Source: Sediminibacterium roseum
GTDB taxonomy: Bacteria; Bacteroidota; Bacteroidia; Chitinophagales; Chitinophagaceae
NCBI RefSeq assembly: GCF_009939005.1
Contig: NZ_JAACJS010000015.1
Location: 1,056,325 to 1,120,324, forward strand
Direction of reading: 5' to 3'
DNA length: 64,000 nucleotides
Part shown: positions 55,118 to 64,000 of the stretch, piece after piece
Numbering within the stretch: position 1 is the stretch's first letter
Layout: the number at the start of each line of letters is the position of its first letter
Made by a program: the position numbers and the translations under genes
Notes under the pieces: generated by a model
Told to the model about the DNA's origin: nothing
Database searches by the model: none
Seen by the model: the letters and a program-made list of their open reading frames with translations, nothing else

Positions 55118-56896
55118 TCAGACGATTCCCATTTTCTGCATGAGAAAGGTTGCATTCTTGCTTTGCGCAACGCCTTTTCTCATTTTAAAATCGAAGCTGA
55201 GTTCGTTGTTTGCCAGTTCGCTTTCAAAACAGAAATTCTCGATCATGCCGGGATGGTGATCTGCCAGAACGCCCAACTCCGTATCGTGCGTGGCAATGAG
55301 GGAGAGGCATGAAAAACCGAGCAGTTTCCTGATCAGCAATGCGGAGCCATCGTGTTTGTCTTTTGAGTTGGTGCCGCGCATCACTTCATCCAGCAAAACC
55401 AATGCAGGTTTCGGGTTTTCCAATGCGTCGATGATCTCTTTCAACGATTTCAGTTCGGCATAAAAATAGGAGGTGCTTTCTTCCAGCGAATCGATGTGGT
55501 GAAAGGATGTGAGCAGGCGCAAAGGATGGAACGTGAAATGTTTTGCAAACACAGGCGCCCCCAGCTGTGCAAGAACGAGGTTCAAGCCGATGGTTCTTAA
55601 AAACGTGCTTTTGCCAGACATGTTCGACCCGGTGATCAAATGCAATTTTGCCTGCCCGCCGATGCTGACGTCGTTTGCAACTGCTGATTCTTCTTTCATC
55701 AGCGGATGCCCGAGTGCAGTGGCTTCGATAACAATACGATCCTCCACAACCTGCGGAAACACGAACAAAGGATGGTTGTAATAAAACGCAGCAATGGAAT
55801 TGAGCAATTCAATTTCGCCCAATGTTTCAAACCAGTTCTTGATATGCGGCTGGTATTGCTCGTTCCATTTCAAATAAGCACGTGCACACGAAAGATCCCA
55901 GAGAAAAAGACCGTTGATGAAAATGGAGAACAGGCTCAATCGCAAGTCGAACACACCGGTTAAACCCGACAATTTTGAAAACGCCCCAGATGCATGCCTG
56001 ATCGCTTCCTGTTTCTCCTGTAGATAGGGATGTTCAAATTTTTGCGCATTGATGAGCCTGAAACATTTTGCATACTGGCTGTAGAGATAACTGCGTTTTG
56101 AAATATGGTAATACAGCAGGTTTATTTTTTTCAATATCAGCCCTATCACACCCAACCCGAGAATGGTTGCAGCCAGAACCGATTTGTAATTGTTGACAGA
56201 AGCCGAATAAACGATCGCTGTTACACTCAGCAATGGCCATACAACCGCCATCACCGACCAGAATCTGTTGTTTAATTCGGAGAACCGGTTTGCATCTATT
56301 CCTGTTTGCAGTTGCGCCAGCGTGTTCTCTTCTTTGAAGAGTAAGGTATGCGCGAGCAGCGCCTGGCGGAAGTCGATATAGCCTGCCATCTCTTTTACAC
56401 AGGCCTGGTAATTGCGGATGTCCTTTGCATCGCTAAAGGGGAAAGCCAGCCGCCTGCCCAATTGCTCCTTACCGCTTTGGCTGCCGGTTCGGTTGAGTAT
56501 ATGAAAAAGCGAATTTTTACCAAACACATTCAGATCGGCCGGGAAGCCTTTTGGCGGTGCGAGTTCTGCTCCATTGCTCAAGAAAGAAGGATCGCCATTG
56601 GCAACCGCAATTTCGTTCTCGTTTATTTTTACCAGCTGCTGCAGGAACTTCATTTTTTTACGGATGCTGTCTGCAACAAACACCATCGAAAGAAAAAGAG
56701 CAAGCAATACCAATGCAACCAGTATATCCAGTCCGGCAAACCTGTTGCTGAACGCCCGGTAAACAAACCATGCGAAACCGGCAAACAAAAGCAGGCGCAA
56801 AACGCTTGTCCGCGACAACTGAACGGACCGCTTTTTTTCCCCGGCGCGGAAGTTGTTGGCACGTTGCCGGTAAGTGTGAATGGCTTCGTTGTTCAT
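55118..56896 (-). CDS. Membrane-anchored MutS-like ATPase
   Basis: A 592-residue protein made of MutS core and ATPase domains but without the mismatch-reading N-terminal domains I and II. Two pairs of hydrophobic spans (about 30-70 and 205-250) tie it to the membrane. The ATPase begins with LHLITGSNMSGKSTFLRTIG (Walker A, Gly423 to Lys429-Ser430), with LVLLDEVMRGTNSKDKH as Walker B and signature and ATHDTELG as the switch His. It cannot read mismatches like MutS. Function is unknown; the group appears to be typical of Bacteroidota. It lies nine bases after the galactokinase gene on the minus strand. Confidence 0.85.
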   Translation of the reverse strand: MNNEAIHTYRQRANNFRAGEKKRSVQLSRTSVLRLLLFAGFAWFVYRAFSNRFAGLDILVALVLLALFLSMVFVADSIRKKMKFLQQLVKINENEIAVANGDPSFLSNGAELAPPKGFPADLNVFGKNSLFHILNRTGSQSGKEQLGRRLAFPFSDAKDIRNYQACVKEMAGYIDFRQALLAHTLLFKEENTLAQLQTGIDANRFSELNNRFWSVMAVVWPLLSVTAIVYSASVNNYKSVLAATILGLGVIGLILKKINLLYYHISKRSYLYSQYAKCFRLINAQKFEHPYLQEKQEAIRHASGAFSKLSGLTGVFDLRLSLFSIFINGLFLWDLSCARAYLKWNEQYQPHIKNWFETLGEIELLNSIAAFYYNHPLFVFPQVVEDRIVIEATALGHPLMKEESAVANDVSIGGQAKLHLITGSNMSGKSTFLRTIGLNLVLAQLGAPVFAKHFTFHPLRLLTSFHHIDSLEESTSYFYAELKSLKEIIDALENPKPALVLLDEVMRGTNSKDKHDGSALLIRKLLGFSCLSLIATHDTELGVLADHHPGMIENFCFESELANNELSFDFKMRKGVAQSKNATFLMQKMGIV

Positions 56897-56905
56897 GTAT
56901 CGGGT

Positions 56906-58072
56906 TTAAGCAACTACAGAGGTTCCGTTGTCGATGGCAACAACGTATGTTTTTAATTCGAGGTTGAAGCGTTTCCGGTATTGTTCCGCTGTGTTCTCCG
57001 CCAATTCTTTTTCTGCACCTTTCTTTACGATATTGATGGTGCATCCGCCAAACCCGCCACCCATCATGCGCGCACCGAGAACGTTGCTGTTGTTTCTTAC
57101 CATGTCAACGAGTCCATCTGCTTCGGGACAGCTCACTTCGTACATTTTGCTGAGGCCATCGTGGGTTGCGTACATTTTTTTCCCGAACGAAGCAAGATCG
57201 TGGTTAACCAGGTCGTTACAGGCGTCCTGCACGCGTTGGATCTCGTCGACCATGAACCGGCAGCGGCGGTAGATGGTTTGGTTTCCCTGCGACAAACATT
57301 CTTCCACCATTGCCGCATCGGCATCGCGCAGGCTTTGCACCGAGGGATATTTTTGGTGGATGATGCTTACGCCTTCTTCGCATTCCAGCCTGCGTGTATT
57401 GTATTCGCTGGAGGCGAGTGAATGTTTCACTCCTGTATCAAACAATAGGATGGAGATATCGGTAGTTTCAAATGGCATGTAGGCGTATTCGAGGGAGCGG
57501 CAATCGAGGCGGATCACATGTTCTTTCTTTCCGAACATACTGGCAAACTGGTCCATGATACCGCATTTCATTCCCACAAATTCATTCTCAGCCCTTTGCG
57601 AAAACTGCACCATTGCTTTTTTATCGATGCCCAATCCAAACAATTCATTCAAGGCAAACGCGGTAACGCACTCAACGGCTGCGGAAGAAGAAAGACCCGC
57701 GCCCAATGGCACGTCTCCCATTACCACCGCGTTGAACCCGTTTAATGTGTAGCCCGCTTTTGTAAACTCGTCAACAACACCCAAAATGTAATCGGGCCAA
57801 TGCCTGCCGCTTTTTTTAAGGCCTTGCAGGGACGTTTCATAAGATTCGCCAAGATCGCCTGCGTACAAATGGATCTGCTGGTCGTTTCTTTTGCCGATGG
57901 CCATGTAAATGGCTTTGTCGATAGCTGCGGGCAATACAAAGCCCATGTTGTAATCTGTATGCTCGCCAATAAGGTTTATTCTTCCGGGTGAACGTACGAT
58001 CAGGTCCTGCGCCCCAAAATGTTCGTTGTATATTCTCCCGATCTCTTCACTGATCATTGTGTTGTGTTGCAT
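56906..58072 (-). CDS. galK: Galactokinase
   Basis: A 388-residue GHMP kinase. RSPGRINLIGEHTDYNMGFVLPAAID is the galactokinase signature near the N-terminus, VPLGAGLSSSAAVECVTAFALNELF the ATP-binding motif 2 (phosphate loop), with GIMDQFASMFG and the C-terminal GARMMGGGFGGCTINIV motif. It makes galactose 1-phosphate in the cytoplasm. An alternative start at 58057 (MISEEIG) is equally possible. No galT or galE lies next to it. Confidence 0.95.
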   Translation of the reverse strand: MQHNTMISEEIGRIYNEHFGAQDLIVRSPGRINLIGEHTDYNMGFVLPAAIDKAIYMAIGKRNDQQIHLYAGDLGESYETSLQGLKKSGRHWPDYILGVVDEFTKAGYTLNGFNAVVMGDVPLGAGLSSSAAVECVTAFALNELFGLGIDKKAMVQFSQRAENEFVGMKCGIMDQFASMFGKKEHVIRLDCRSLEYAYMPFETTDISILLFDTGVKHSLASSEYNTRRLECEEGVSIIHQKYPSVQSLRDADAAMVEECLSQGNQTIYRRCRFMVDEIQRVQDACNDLVNHDLASFGKKMYATHDGLSKMYEVSCPEADGLVDMVRNNSNVLGARMMGGGFGGCTINIVKKGAEKELAENTAEQYRKRFNLELKTYVVAIDNGTSVVA

Positions 58073-58096
58073 GCCGCGTATTGATTTGATTGCTAT

Positions 58097-59488
58097 TTAT
58101 AAGTTTGTGACTGCATGTTGCTCGGGAATTTCAACAGCACGGTATCCTTTGCTGCGGAGTCGTTTTGCAAATTCCTGCTGCACGTCGTATTCACCATGAA
58201 CGAGGAATATCTTCCTGGGCGATTGCCCTTTTATAAACTGGCAGAGATCGTCGTAATCGCCGTGTGCACTCATGCTGCGCATCTGCCCTACTTCGGCAAT
58301 CACTTTGTATTGCTCGCCAAAGATCTTTACTTCTTTTGCGCCGTTCATCAGCCTTCCGCCCAGCGATCTTGGCTCACAGTAGCCAACCATCAGGATGGTG
58401 TTGCGCTCATCGCTGATGTTGTTCATGATATGGTGTTTCACCCGGCCCGCATCTGCCATTCCACTTGCAGAAATAATGATGCATGGCTGCGGCAGTTCAT
58501 TGAGGCGTTTGCTTTCGTCGACCGTTTTTATAAATGTCAATCCTTTGAAATCGAATGGATCGCTGTCCGTCCGCATGATTTCCTGGATCGTTTGGTTAAA
58601 ATATTGCGGGTAGGCCTTTACAAGTTCGGTGGCCTCCCTGCTCAAGGGGCTGTCAACATAAACAGGAATTTGCGGCAGCCGTTTTTCGAGTTCGAGTTGG
58701 TTGAGTGTAAACAGCAACTCCTGCGTACGCCCTACGCTAAAAGCGGGAATGATGAGTTTTCCTTTCTTCTGAATGCATGTTTTTACGATCCATTCGTGAA
58801 AATGGTCGGTTGTTCCGGTAACGTCATCGTGCAAACGGTTGCCGTAGGTACTTTCCAGGATAATATAATCTGCCTGGGGAAAAGTTGCGGGCGCACGGAG
58901 TATGGCATCGTTGTAGCGGCCAACATCGCCGCTGAAGCTGAGGCTTGTTGTCTTTCCCGCTTCTTCTATTTTCAGGTGCACCGCTGCGCTGCCGATGATG
59001 TGCCCGGCATCGGTAAACAATACCTCCACACCTTCTTCAATTTTTGTCCACTCGTCGTAGTTCATCGACTTAAACAGATCAAGCGCACGTACGGCATCGT
59101 CTATATCGTATAAGGGTTCGTAAGGGGGCAGTCCCTGGCGCGCCCTTCGTTTATTGATGAACCTGGTATCGTCGCGCTGAATGTGCGCAGAATCTTCCAG
59201 CAGGATGGCGGCAAGTTCTTTGGTGGCGGGCGTTGCATAGATGGGGCCGTTGAAACCCTCTTTCACAAGTTTGGGTATCAAACCGGAATGATCGATATGT
59301 GCGTGCGACAATACGAGGCAACTAACAGAACGCGGATCAAATCCGAAAGATGCATTCAGTGCATCTGTGTCTTTGCCCATACCTTGAAACAACCCGCAAT
59401 CGAGCAGTACCTGTTTGCCGTTGTTTAATGTGAGCAGGTGTTTTGAACCCGTTACCGTTCTGGCTGCGCCGTGAAATGAAAGTTGCAT
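58097..59488 (-). CDS. Beta-CASP metallo-beta-lactamase family RNase
   Basis: A 463-residue enzyme with the metallo-beta-lactamase fold interrupted by a beta-CASP domain, like CPSF-73/RNase J relatives. Zinc motif SHAHIDHSG (His62, His64, Asp66, His67), GHIIGSAAVHL and FSGDVGRYN follow, and the beta-CASP motifs include the ending HGEYD. It probably processes RNA in the cytoplasm; RNA substrates are unknown. It lies 24 bases upstream of galK on the same strand, yet the two need not be related. Confidence 0.92.
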   Translation of the reverse strand: MQLSFHGAARTVTGSKHLLTLNNGKQVLLDCGLFQGMGKDTDALNASFGFDPRSVSCLVLSHAHIDHSGLIPKLVKEGFNGPIYATPATKELAAILLEDSAHIQRDDTRFINKRRARQGLPPYEPLYDIDDAVRALDLFKSMNYDEWTKIEEGVEVLFTDAGHIIGSAAVHLKIEEAGKTTSLSFSGDVGRYNDAILRAPATFPQADYIILESTYGNRLHDDVTGTTDHFHEWIVKTCIQKKGKLIIPAFSVGRTQELLFTLNQLELEKRLPQIPVYVDSPLSREATELVKAYPQYFNQTIQEIMRTDSDPFDFKGLTFIKTVDESKRLNELPQPCIIISASGMADAGRVKHHIMNNISDERNTILMVGYCEPRSLGGRLMNGAKEVKIFGEQYKVIAEVGQMRSMSAHGDYDDLCQFIKGQSPRKIFLVHGEYDVQQEFAKRLRSKGYRAVEIPEQHAVTNL

Positions 59489-59523
59489 AGTTCTGATTTT
59501 ATCGATCCTGTTTCCGTTTCCTT

Positions 59524-60003
59524 CTATTTGGTCCTTGCTTTAAAACTCCAGGTTATAAAAAACTCCGACACCACATCACCTGCAATATCGGTTCCTTCCG
59601 ACCTGCATTTGATGGTCCGGGGTTCGCCGGTGACTACTGCCTCTTCTATTTGCTGAAGGATGGCCTCACCATCGTTGCAGGTAAAAGAAACAACATCGGT
59701 AGCTTTCTTGAAAAATTTTGCTTCGATCCCAACCACGAGCATACTGATGGCAGGGTTGCGTTTGTAAATATGACCGGAAGCGAGCAACCCTGTGCTCATT
59801 TCTGCGGCCATCGACTGAACTGCAAAATACATCGAGCGAAAAGGATTTTGCGTGAACCATTTGTAACGCACTGAAACCACCGCTTTGTGGCCCGACAACT
59901 CCTTCACCCTTAACCCCGCAAAAAATGCGGCGGGCAACCGGCTGAGCATGAACAGCCGGAACTTGATTGGGTTGAGGATCTGCTTCTGGAATTCGGGGTT
60001 CAT
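59524..60003 (-). CDS. DUF4442 (hotdog-fold) protein
   Basis: A 159-residue protein with the hotdog fold seen in PaaI-type thioesterases: SVRYKWFTQNPFRSMYFAVQSMAAEMSTG and SMLVVGIEAKFFKKATDVVSFTCNDG match DUF4442. The catalytic acid of thioesterases is not obvious, and the substrate is unknown. Confidence 0.82.
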   Translation of the reverse strand: MNPEFQKQILNPIKFRLFMLSRLPAAFFAGLRVKELSGHKAVVSVRYKWFTQNPFRSMYFAVQSMAAEMSTGLLASGHIYKRNPAISMLVVGIEAKFFKKATDVVSFTCNDGEAILQQIEEAVVTGEPRTIKCRSEGTDIAGDVVSEFFITWSFKARTK

Positions 60004-60072
60004 TGTTTCGGCTTTGGGCAGGCTTCTGTTTGGCTCAGGCAGGGCGCCTACGAGAACAATATATTATATCAA

Positions 60073-60567
60073 TCAATTTTTCAGGTACCCGTAGTTTTTT
60101 TCGTCCAAAACTTTGGGTTTCCAGTCGGCAAGAAAACCAAGCACTTTTTTCTTGTTGTAACTTTTTCCCTCTTCGAGGTAAGAAGAGTTCTGGGTGTGAA
60201 TGAGTTTCCCGTTTCCATCGAGGATCAGAAAAACAGGGAAGCCAAAACGGTTCGGAAATCCGTACTGTTTAAAGACCTCGAAGTTTTTTGCCTGCGGACT
60301 ATAATTGAGATGATACACTATGTAATCTGCGTTGATCGCAGAGTCCATTTGTTTGTCGGTGGTTGTAAACCTGTTAAACTCAAGGCACCAGCTGCACCAG
60401 TTTCCGCCGGCCTGTATCAATACGTGTTTGTTTTCGGCCTTTGCTTTTTTGATGGCTTCGGCGATGTCTTTTTTTGCGTTTGCGAGTGGGTGGTAGAGAC
60501 TGTCGGATGCGCCTGCATGGATCGATGCCAGTGCAACGAAAACGAGCAGAAAGGAATATTTTTTCAT
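60073..60567 (-). CDS. Thioredoxin-family protein, exported
   Basis: A 164-residue protein with a signal peptide (cleavage near HAGA) and one thioredoxin fold with active site GNWCSWCLEF (CxxC). FPVFLILDGNGKLI supplies the cis-proline segment. It resembles DUF255/thioredoxin_7 proteins that reduce or oxidise disulfides in the periplasm. Confidence 0.88.
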   Translation of the reverse strand: MKKYSFLLVFVALASIHAGASDSLYHPLANAKKDIAEAIKKAKAENKHVLIQAGGNWCSWCLEFNRFTTTDKQMDSAINADYIVYHLNYSPQAKNFEVFKQYGFPNRFGFPVFLILDGNGKLIHTQNSSYLEEGKSYNKKKVLGFLADWKPKVLDEKNYGYLKN

Positions 60568-60654
60568 TTTATTCGTTTGTATCGGTCAACCAAGCTACGA
60601 ATTTTCCGGTGGTGGCGGCGCTTAAATGTTTGTCGCCGGTTTCATGCCGTGCGA

Positions 60655-61392
60655 TCACAAAAGCAGCGCTGCCAATGCATAATCTGCACAAAGGATGAGG
60701 ATACAGCTTACTACCACGGCGCTTGTGCTTGCGCGGCCGATCTCAAGTGAGCCGCCTTTCACATTGTAGCCATAGTAGGCGGGTATGCTGCTCAGGATAA
60801 ATGCAAAGGTGTACGCTTTGTACATCGCAAAGTTGATGTTGTAGATGTTGAGGTTCTGGCGCAGGCCGATGTCAAAAATATCGGTAGCGAGAATGCCCGA
60901 CATAGAGCCGGCGGTTCTTCCGCCCCAGATTCCCAATACAGCGGAGATCACGATCAATGCGGGTATCACCACCAGCGCCGCCATGATCTTTGGCGCCACC
61001 AGGTAACTTTTTGTATTGATGCCCATGATCTCCAAGGCATCGATCTGCTCGCTGATGCGCATGTTGCCGAGCTCACTGGCGATCTTGCTTCCTACCACGC
61101 CGGCCAATACAATACTTACTACCGTTGGTGAAAGTTCCAGGATCATACTGTCCCTTACGATCTGCGCGATGGTAGATGGCGGCACGAGCGGGCTCACGAG
61201 CTGGTAGGCCGTTTGCACCGTGGTTACCGCACCCAGGAACAAGGAGATGATCACCACAATGGGCAGCGCCCCGATCCCGATCTCCACGCATTGGTGCATA
61301 AACTCTTTCCAGTACATGCGCCAGTTCTCCGGCTTGGTAAACATGCCCTTGAGCATAAGTAAGTATGTGCCGAAATGAGTGAAAAAGGACAT
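60655..61392 (-). CDS. mlaE: MlaE-type ABC transporter permease
   Basis: A 245-residue inner-membrane permease with five or six spans and the MlaE signature: VVIISLFLGAVTTVQTAYQL, VGSKIASELGNMRISEQIDALEIMGI and SYLVAPKIMAALVVIP. MlaE carries phospholipids between the membranes with MlaF and MlaD; neither is encoded in the shown part of this strand, so they lie to the left on this minus-strand order (downstream) or elsewhere. Name by family; orthology to E. coli mlaE is likely. Confidence 0.9.
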   Translation of the reverse strand: MSFFTHFGTYLLMLKGMFTKPENWRMYWKEFMHQCVEIGIGALPIVVIISLFLGAVTTVQTAYQLVSPLVPPSTIAQIVRDSMILELSPTVVSIVLAGVVGSKIASELGNMRISEQIDALEIMGINTKSYLVAPKIMAALVVIPALIVISAVLGIWGGRTAGSMSGILATDIFDIGLRQNLNIYNINFAMYKAYTFAFILSSIPAYYGYNVKGGSLEIGRASTSAVVVSCILILCADYALAALLL

Positions 61393-61449
61393 GCTGCTTG
61401 ATTAGTAATGAATAATGATCAGATCACGATCTCCTGCCGGGGCAGCGAT

Positions 61450-63789
61450 CTATTTTTTCTTTTTCTTCAACCGTTTCCACCAGGTGCTCTTCTGCACGGC
61501 CTCGTCTGTGTTCATCCGGCATTTGAGCTGTGCATCCACCACGGCAACAAGTGCCATGTTGATAATACTCCTCACAGTACTGCCCAGTTGCAAAACGTGG
61601 ACCGGCTTTTTCAATCCCAACAAAATCGGGCCAATGGCATCGGCGCCGCCTACTTCTTTCAATAAATTGTAGGCAACGTTGCCCGAGGTCAGGTTGGGGA
61701 ACATCAGCACGTTCACATCTTCGTTCACCAGTTCGCTGAACGGGTAGTTATCGCGAAGGATCTCTTTGTTGAACGCCATACTGCCCTGCATTTCACCGTC
61801 TACAACCAGGGATGGGTTGCGTTGTTTCAATATACGCGTGGCATCTGCCACCAGTCTCGCCTCTGCAGAATCGCTGCTGCCGAAATTACTGTAGCTGAGC
61901 ATTGCAATACGGGGTACAAGGTTAAAGTTGCGTACCTCCTTTGCCACCATCATGGTAATGTCGGCCAGTTCTTCTGCGGTAGGATTGAAGTTAACCGTGG
62001 TGTCTGCAAGAAACAACGGCCCTTTTTTAGTAAGCAGCAGGTACATACCCGCTATCTTCTTTACGCCCTCTTCTGTTCCTATGATAGCCAGTGCCGGACG
62101 GATCGCTTCTGCATAATTTTTAGTGAGGCCGGAGAGCATTGCATCTGCATCGCCTGTTTCCACCATCATACAACCGAAATGGTTGCGGTCTTTCATGATC
62201 TTCAGGCTCTCATATTTGTTGATGCCTTTGCGGTGGCGCTTCTTGAAAAATATTTCGCTGTAAAATTCCCTTTTCTTTTCGTTTTCATCGCTGCGCGGAT
62301 CGATGATCGGGATATCGCTGATATCGATGTTGTTCTCTTCCGCAATGCGTTTGATCTTTTCCGGGTCGCCCAATAGTATCGGGTAAGCGATGCCGTCGTC
62401 GTAAATGATGCTTGCGGCTTTTAATATTTTCTGGTTGTCGGCCTCTGCAAACACAAGGCGTTTCGGATCGCGGCGGGCTTTGTTGCCGATCACGCGGATG
62501 AGCTGGTTATCGAGGCCCAGGCGTTTGTTCAGCTCAAGTGTATAGGCGTCCCAGTTGCTGATCGCTTTCTGTGCCACCCCGCTTTCAACCGCCGCTTTTG
62601 CAACAGCCGGCGCCACCGTAGCGAGCAAACGCGGATCGAGCGGTTTGGGAATGATGTATTCCGGGCCGAACGACATGCTCTGCTGGTTGTACGCCAGGTT
62701 CACGATATCCGGAACTGGTGATTTGGCAAGGTCTGCGAGCGCTCTCACCGCGGCGAGTTTCATTGCTTCGTTGATCTGCCGCGCACGCACATCGAGCGCG
62801 CCACGGAAAATATAAGGAAAGCCGAGTACGTTGTTCACCTGGTTGGGATAATCTGTTCTCCCTGTTGCCATGATGATGTCTTTGCGCGCGGCGGTCGCAT
62901 CTTCGTAACTGATCTCCGGGTCGGGGTTTGCCATTGCGAACACGATCGGGTTTTTGGCCATGCTGCGGATCATATCCTGCGTTACCACATTTCCTACACT
63001 CAATCCCAGGAAAACATCGGCATCTTTCATCGCTTTTTCAAGGGTGATATCCGATTTCTTCACAGCAAACTTCTCGCGGTCGCCAAGATCGGTGCGGCCC
63101 TTGTGTAACACCCCGTCCTTATCAAACAAAGTGAAATTCTCGTATTTCGCACCCAGCGCCACATACAATTGTATGCATGCCATAGCCGCTGCGCCGGCGC
63201 CGTTCACTACAAAACAAACCTTCTCTATCTTCTTTTTCTGCAGGTCGAGCGCATTGAGCAGGGCCGCACTGCTGATGATGGCGGTTCCGTGCTGGTCGTC
63301 GTGCATCACAGGAATGTTCATCTGTTTTTTCAGCTCCTGCTCTATGTAAAAACACTCCGGGGCTTTGATGTCTTCGAGATTGATGCCGCCAAACGTTGGC
63401 TCGAGCGCTTTTACGATCTGTACAAATTTCTCCGGGTCCTTTTCATTGATCTCGATATCGAACACGTCTATGTCTGCAAATATTTTGAACAGTACGCCTT
63501 TCCCTTCCATTACGGGTTTGCTTGCTTCGGGCCCGATATCGCCGAGGCCCAATACAGCGGTACCATTGCTGATCACTGCTACAAGGTTTCCCTTTGCGGT
63601 GTATTTATAAACATCTTCAACGTTGTTGAAGATCTCCATACAGGGAACGGCCACACCCGGGCTGTACGCAAGTGAGAGATCGCGTTGGGTTTTGGCTTCT
63701 TTGGTGGGCACTACCTCAATCTTACCGGGCCGTCCGCTGGAATGATACTCCAGCGCCTGTTCCTTTCGCAGATCTGTATGTTTCGACAT
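61450..63789 (-). CDS. maeB: NADP-dependent malic enzyme with phosphotransacetylase-like domain
   Basis: A 779-residue two-domain enzyme. Residues about 1-420 are the malic enzyme: [62 protein letters not shown] and [17 protein letters not shown]. Residues about 430-770 form the PTA-like C-terminal domain ([52 protein letters not shown]), which in MaeB is regulatory and usually not catalytic. It converts malate to pyruvate with NADPH formation. It ends just before the permease gene. Confidence 0.95.
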   Translation of the reverse strand: MSKHTDLRKEQALEYHSSGRPGKIEVVPTKEAKTQRDLSLAYSPGVAVPCMEIFNNVEDVYKYTAKGNLVAVISNGTAVLGLGDIGPEASKPVMEGKGVLFKIFADIDVFDIEINEKDPEKFVQIVKALEPTFGGINLEDIKAPECFYIEQELKKQMNIPVMHDDQHGTAIISSAALLNALDLQKKKIEKVCFVVNGAGAAAMACIQLYVALGAKYENFTLFDKDGVLHKGRTDLGDREKFAVKKSDITLEKAMKDADVFLGLSVGNVVTQDMIRSMAKNPIVFAMANPDPEISYEDATAARKDIIMATGRTDYPNQVNNVLGFPYIFRGALDVRARQINEAMKLAAVRALADLAKSPVPDIVNLAYNQQSMSFGPEYIIPKPLDPRLLATVAPAVAKAAVESGVAQKAISNWDAYTLELNKRLGLDNQLIRVIGNKARRDPKRLVFAEADNQKILKAASIIYDDGIAYPILLGDPEKIKRIAEENNIDISDIPIIDPRSDENEKKREFYSEIFFKKRHRKGINKYESLKIMKDRNHFGCMMVETGDADAMLSGLTKNYAEAIRPALAIIGTEEGVKKIAGMYLLLTKKGPLFLADTTVNFNPTAEELADITMMVAKEVRNFNLVPRIAMLSYSNFGSSDSAEARLVADATRILKQRNPSLVVDGEMQGSMAFNKEILRDNYPFSELVNEDVNVLMFPNLTSGNVAYNLLKEVGGADAIGPILLGLKKPVHVLQLGSTVRSIINMALVAVVDAQLKCRMNTDEAVQKSTWWKRLKKKKK

Positions 63790-63929
63790 AATTCTTTTTT
63801 AGGTTACCGGTCTGCGCGGGGCAAACCTTAACAATCCATCGCCTTGTCCTGGCGTTGGTAAGGGGTGCAAAATACAATTTATTAAAATGACAGGATAATG
63901 GCAATTTTCAGGGACAAGGTTGATGCCGA

Positions 63930-64000
63930 TCATTTCGTTGCGGCGCCCAACCATGCCATCATCCCCATTCCCGTTTCAATGGCACGTTCATCGATGTTGA
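63930..64000 (-). CDS. Partial gene running off the right edge (C-terminal 22 residues)
   Basis: A minus-strand frame enters from the edge and ends at a TGA at 63932-63930, giving IDERAIETGMGMMAWLGAATK as the last residues. It is the only frame open across the edge on this strand, but too short to identify. The 140 bases between this stop and maeB could hold the maeB promoter. Confidence 0.35.
   Translation of the reverse strand, partial: NIDERAIETGMGMMAWLGAATK

Noticed and set aside
1-64000. tRNA, rRNA, CRISPR arrays, transposases
   Set aside because: Read for on both strands; none seen. Short tRNAs could be missed by eye, so a tRNAscan run would settle it.

Overview
The window looks like chromosome of a Bacteroidota bacterium, most likely a member of the Chitinophagaceae. 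The evidence is a SusC/SusD pair, a type IX secretion sorting-domain tail, MG2/TonB-plug surface proteins, a membrane-anchored MutS-like ATPase, and a promoter of the Bacteroidota TTTG / TAnnTTTG type. No tRNA, rRNA, CRISPR array, insertion sequence or integrase was found. Family assignments come from recognising motifs in the translated sequence; no database search was run. Layout: (1) 1-4.9 kb is a visibly AT-richer four-gene cassette, all on +: a small unknown protein, a NACHT NTPase with a HEPN-like RNxxxH motif near its N-terminus, a translationally coupled helical-repeat-like protein, and an AlbA_2 (Schlafen-type) protein. It ends at two strong terminators and looks like an acquired, defence-type island. 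(2) 5-16.9 kb is mixed: a GT-C-like membrane protein, an orphan T9SS tail, an AraC regulator, an epimerase, a frameshifted GH95 glycosidase, M13 and M1 peptidases and a 3-keto-disaccharide hydrolase-like protein. (3) 17.1-19.5 kb is an ArsR-SRPBCC-DoxX-YdeI-DUF4256 operon behind a well-formed promoter/operator. (4) 19.7-25.3 kb holds an alginate-lyase-family protein, two LuxR-type response regulators, a histidine kinase with an adjacent membrane protein, and a candidate structured small RNA. (5) 25.4-37.0 kb is a sugar or polyol uptake region: Gfo/Idh oxidoreductase, esterase, SusD, SusC, myo-inositol oxygenase, sodium:solute symporter and a LacI regulator, with two near-identical predicted LacI operators before the oxygenase and before the symporter/LacI pair. 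(6) 37.0-48.1 kb holds a cyclophilin and an eleven-subunit complex I operon (nuoABCDHIJKLMN) in which nuoE, nuoF and nuoG are absent between nuoD and nuoH. (7) 48.2-64 kb holds DinB, SDR and YceI proteins, two tandem MG2/TonB-plug paralogs, the membrane MutS homolog, galactokinase, a beta-CASP nuclease, a DUF4442 protein, a thioredoxin-like protein, MlaE permease and the malic enzyme MaeB; a gene running off the right edge is tentative. The genes work together most clearly in three places: the NACHT cassette (a probable multi-protein immune or stress system), the MIOX/symporter/LacI set (uptake of myo-inositol or a related polyol and its oxidation to D-glucuronate under LacI control), and the nuo operon (a quinone-reducing proton pump whose electron-input module must be encoded elsewhere or replaced).
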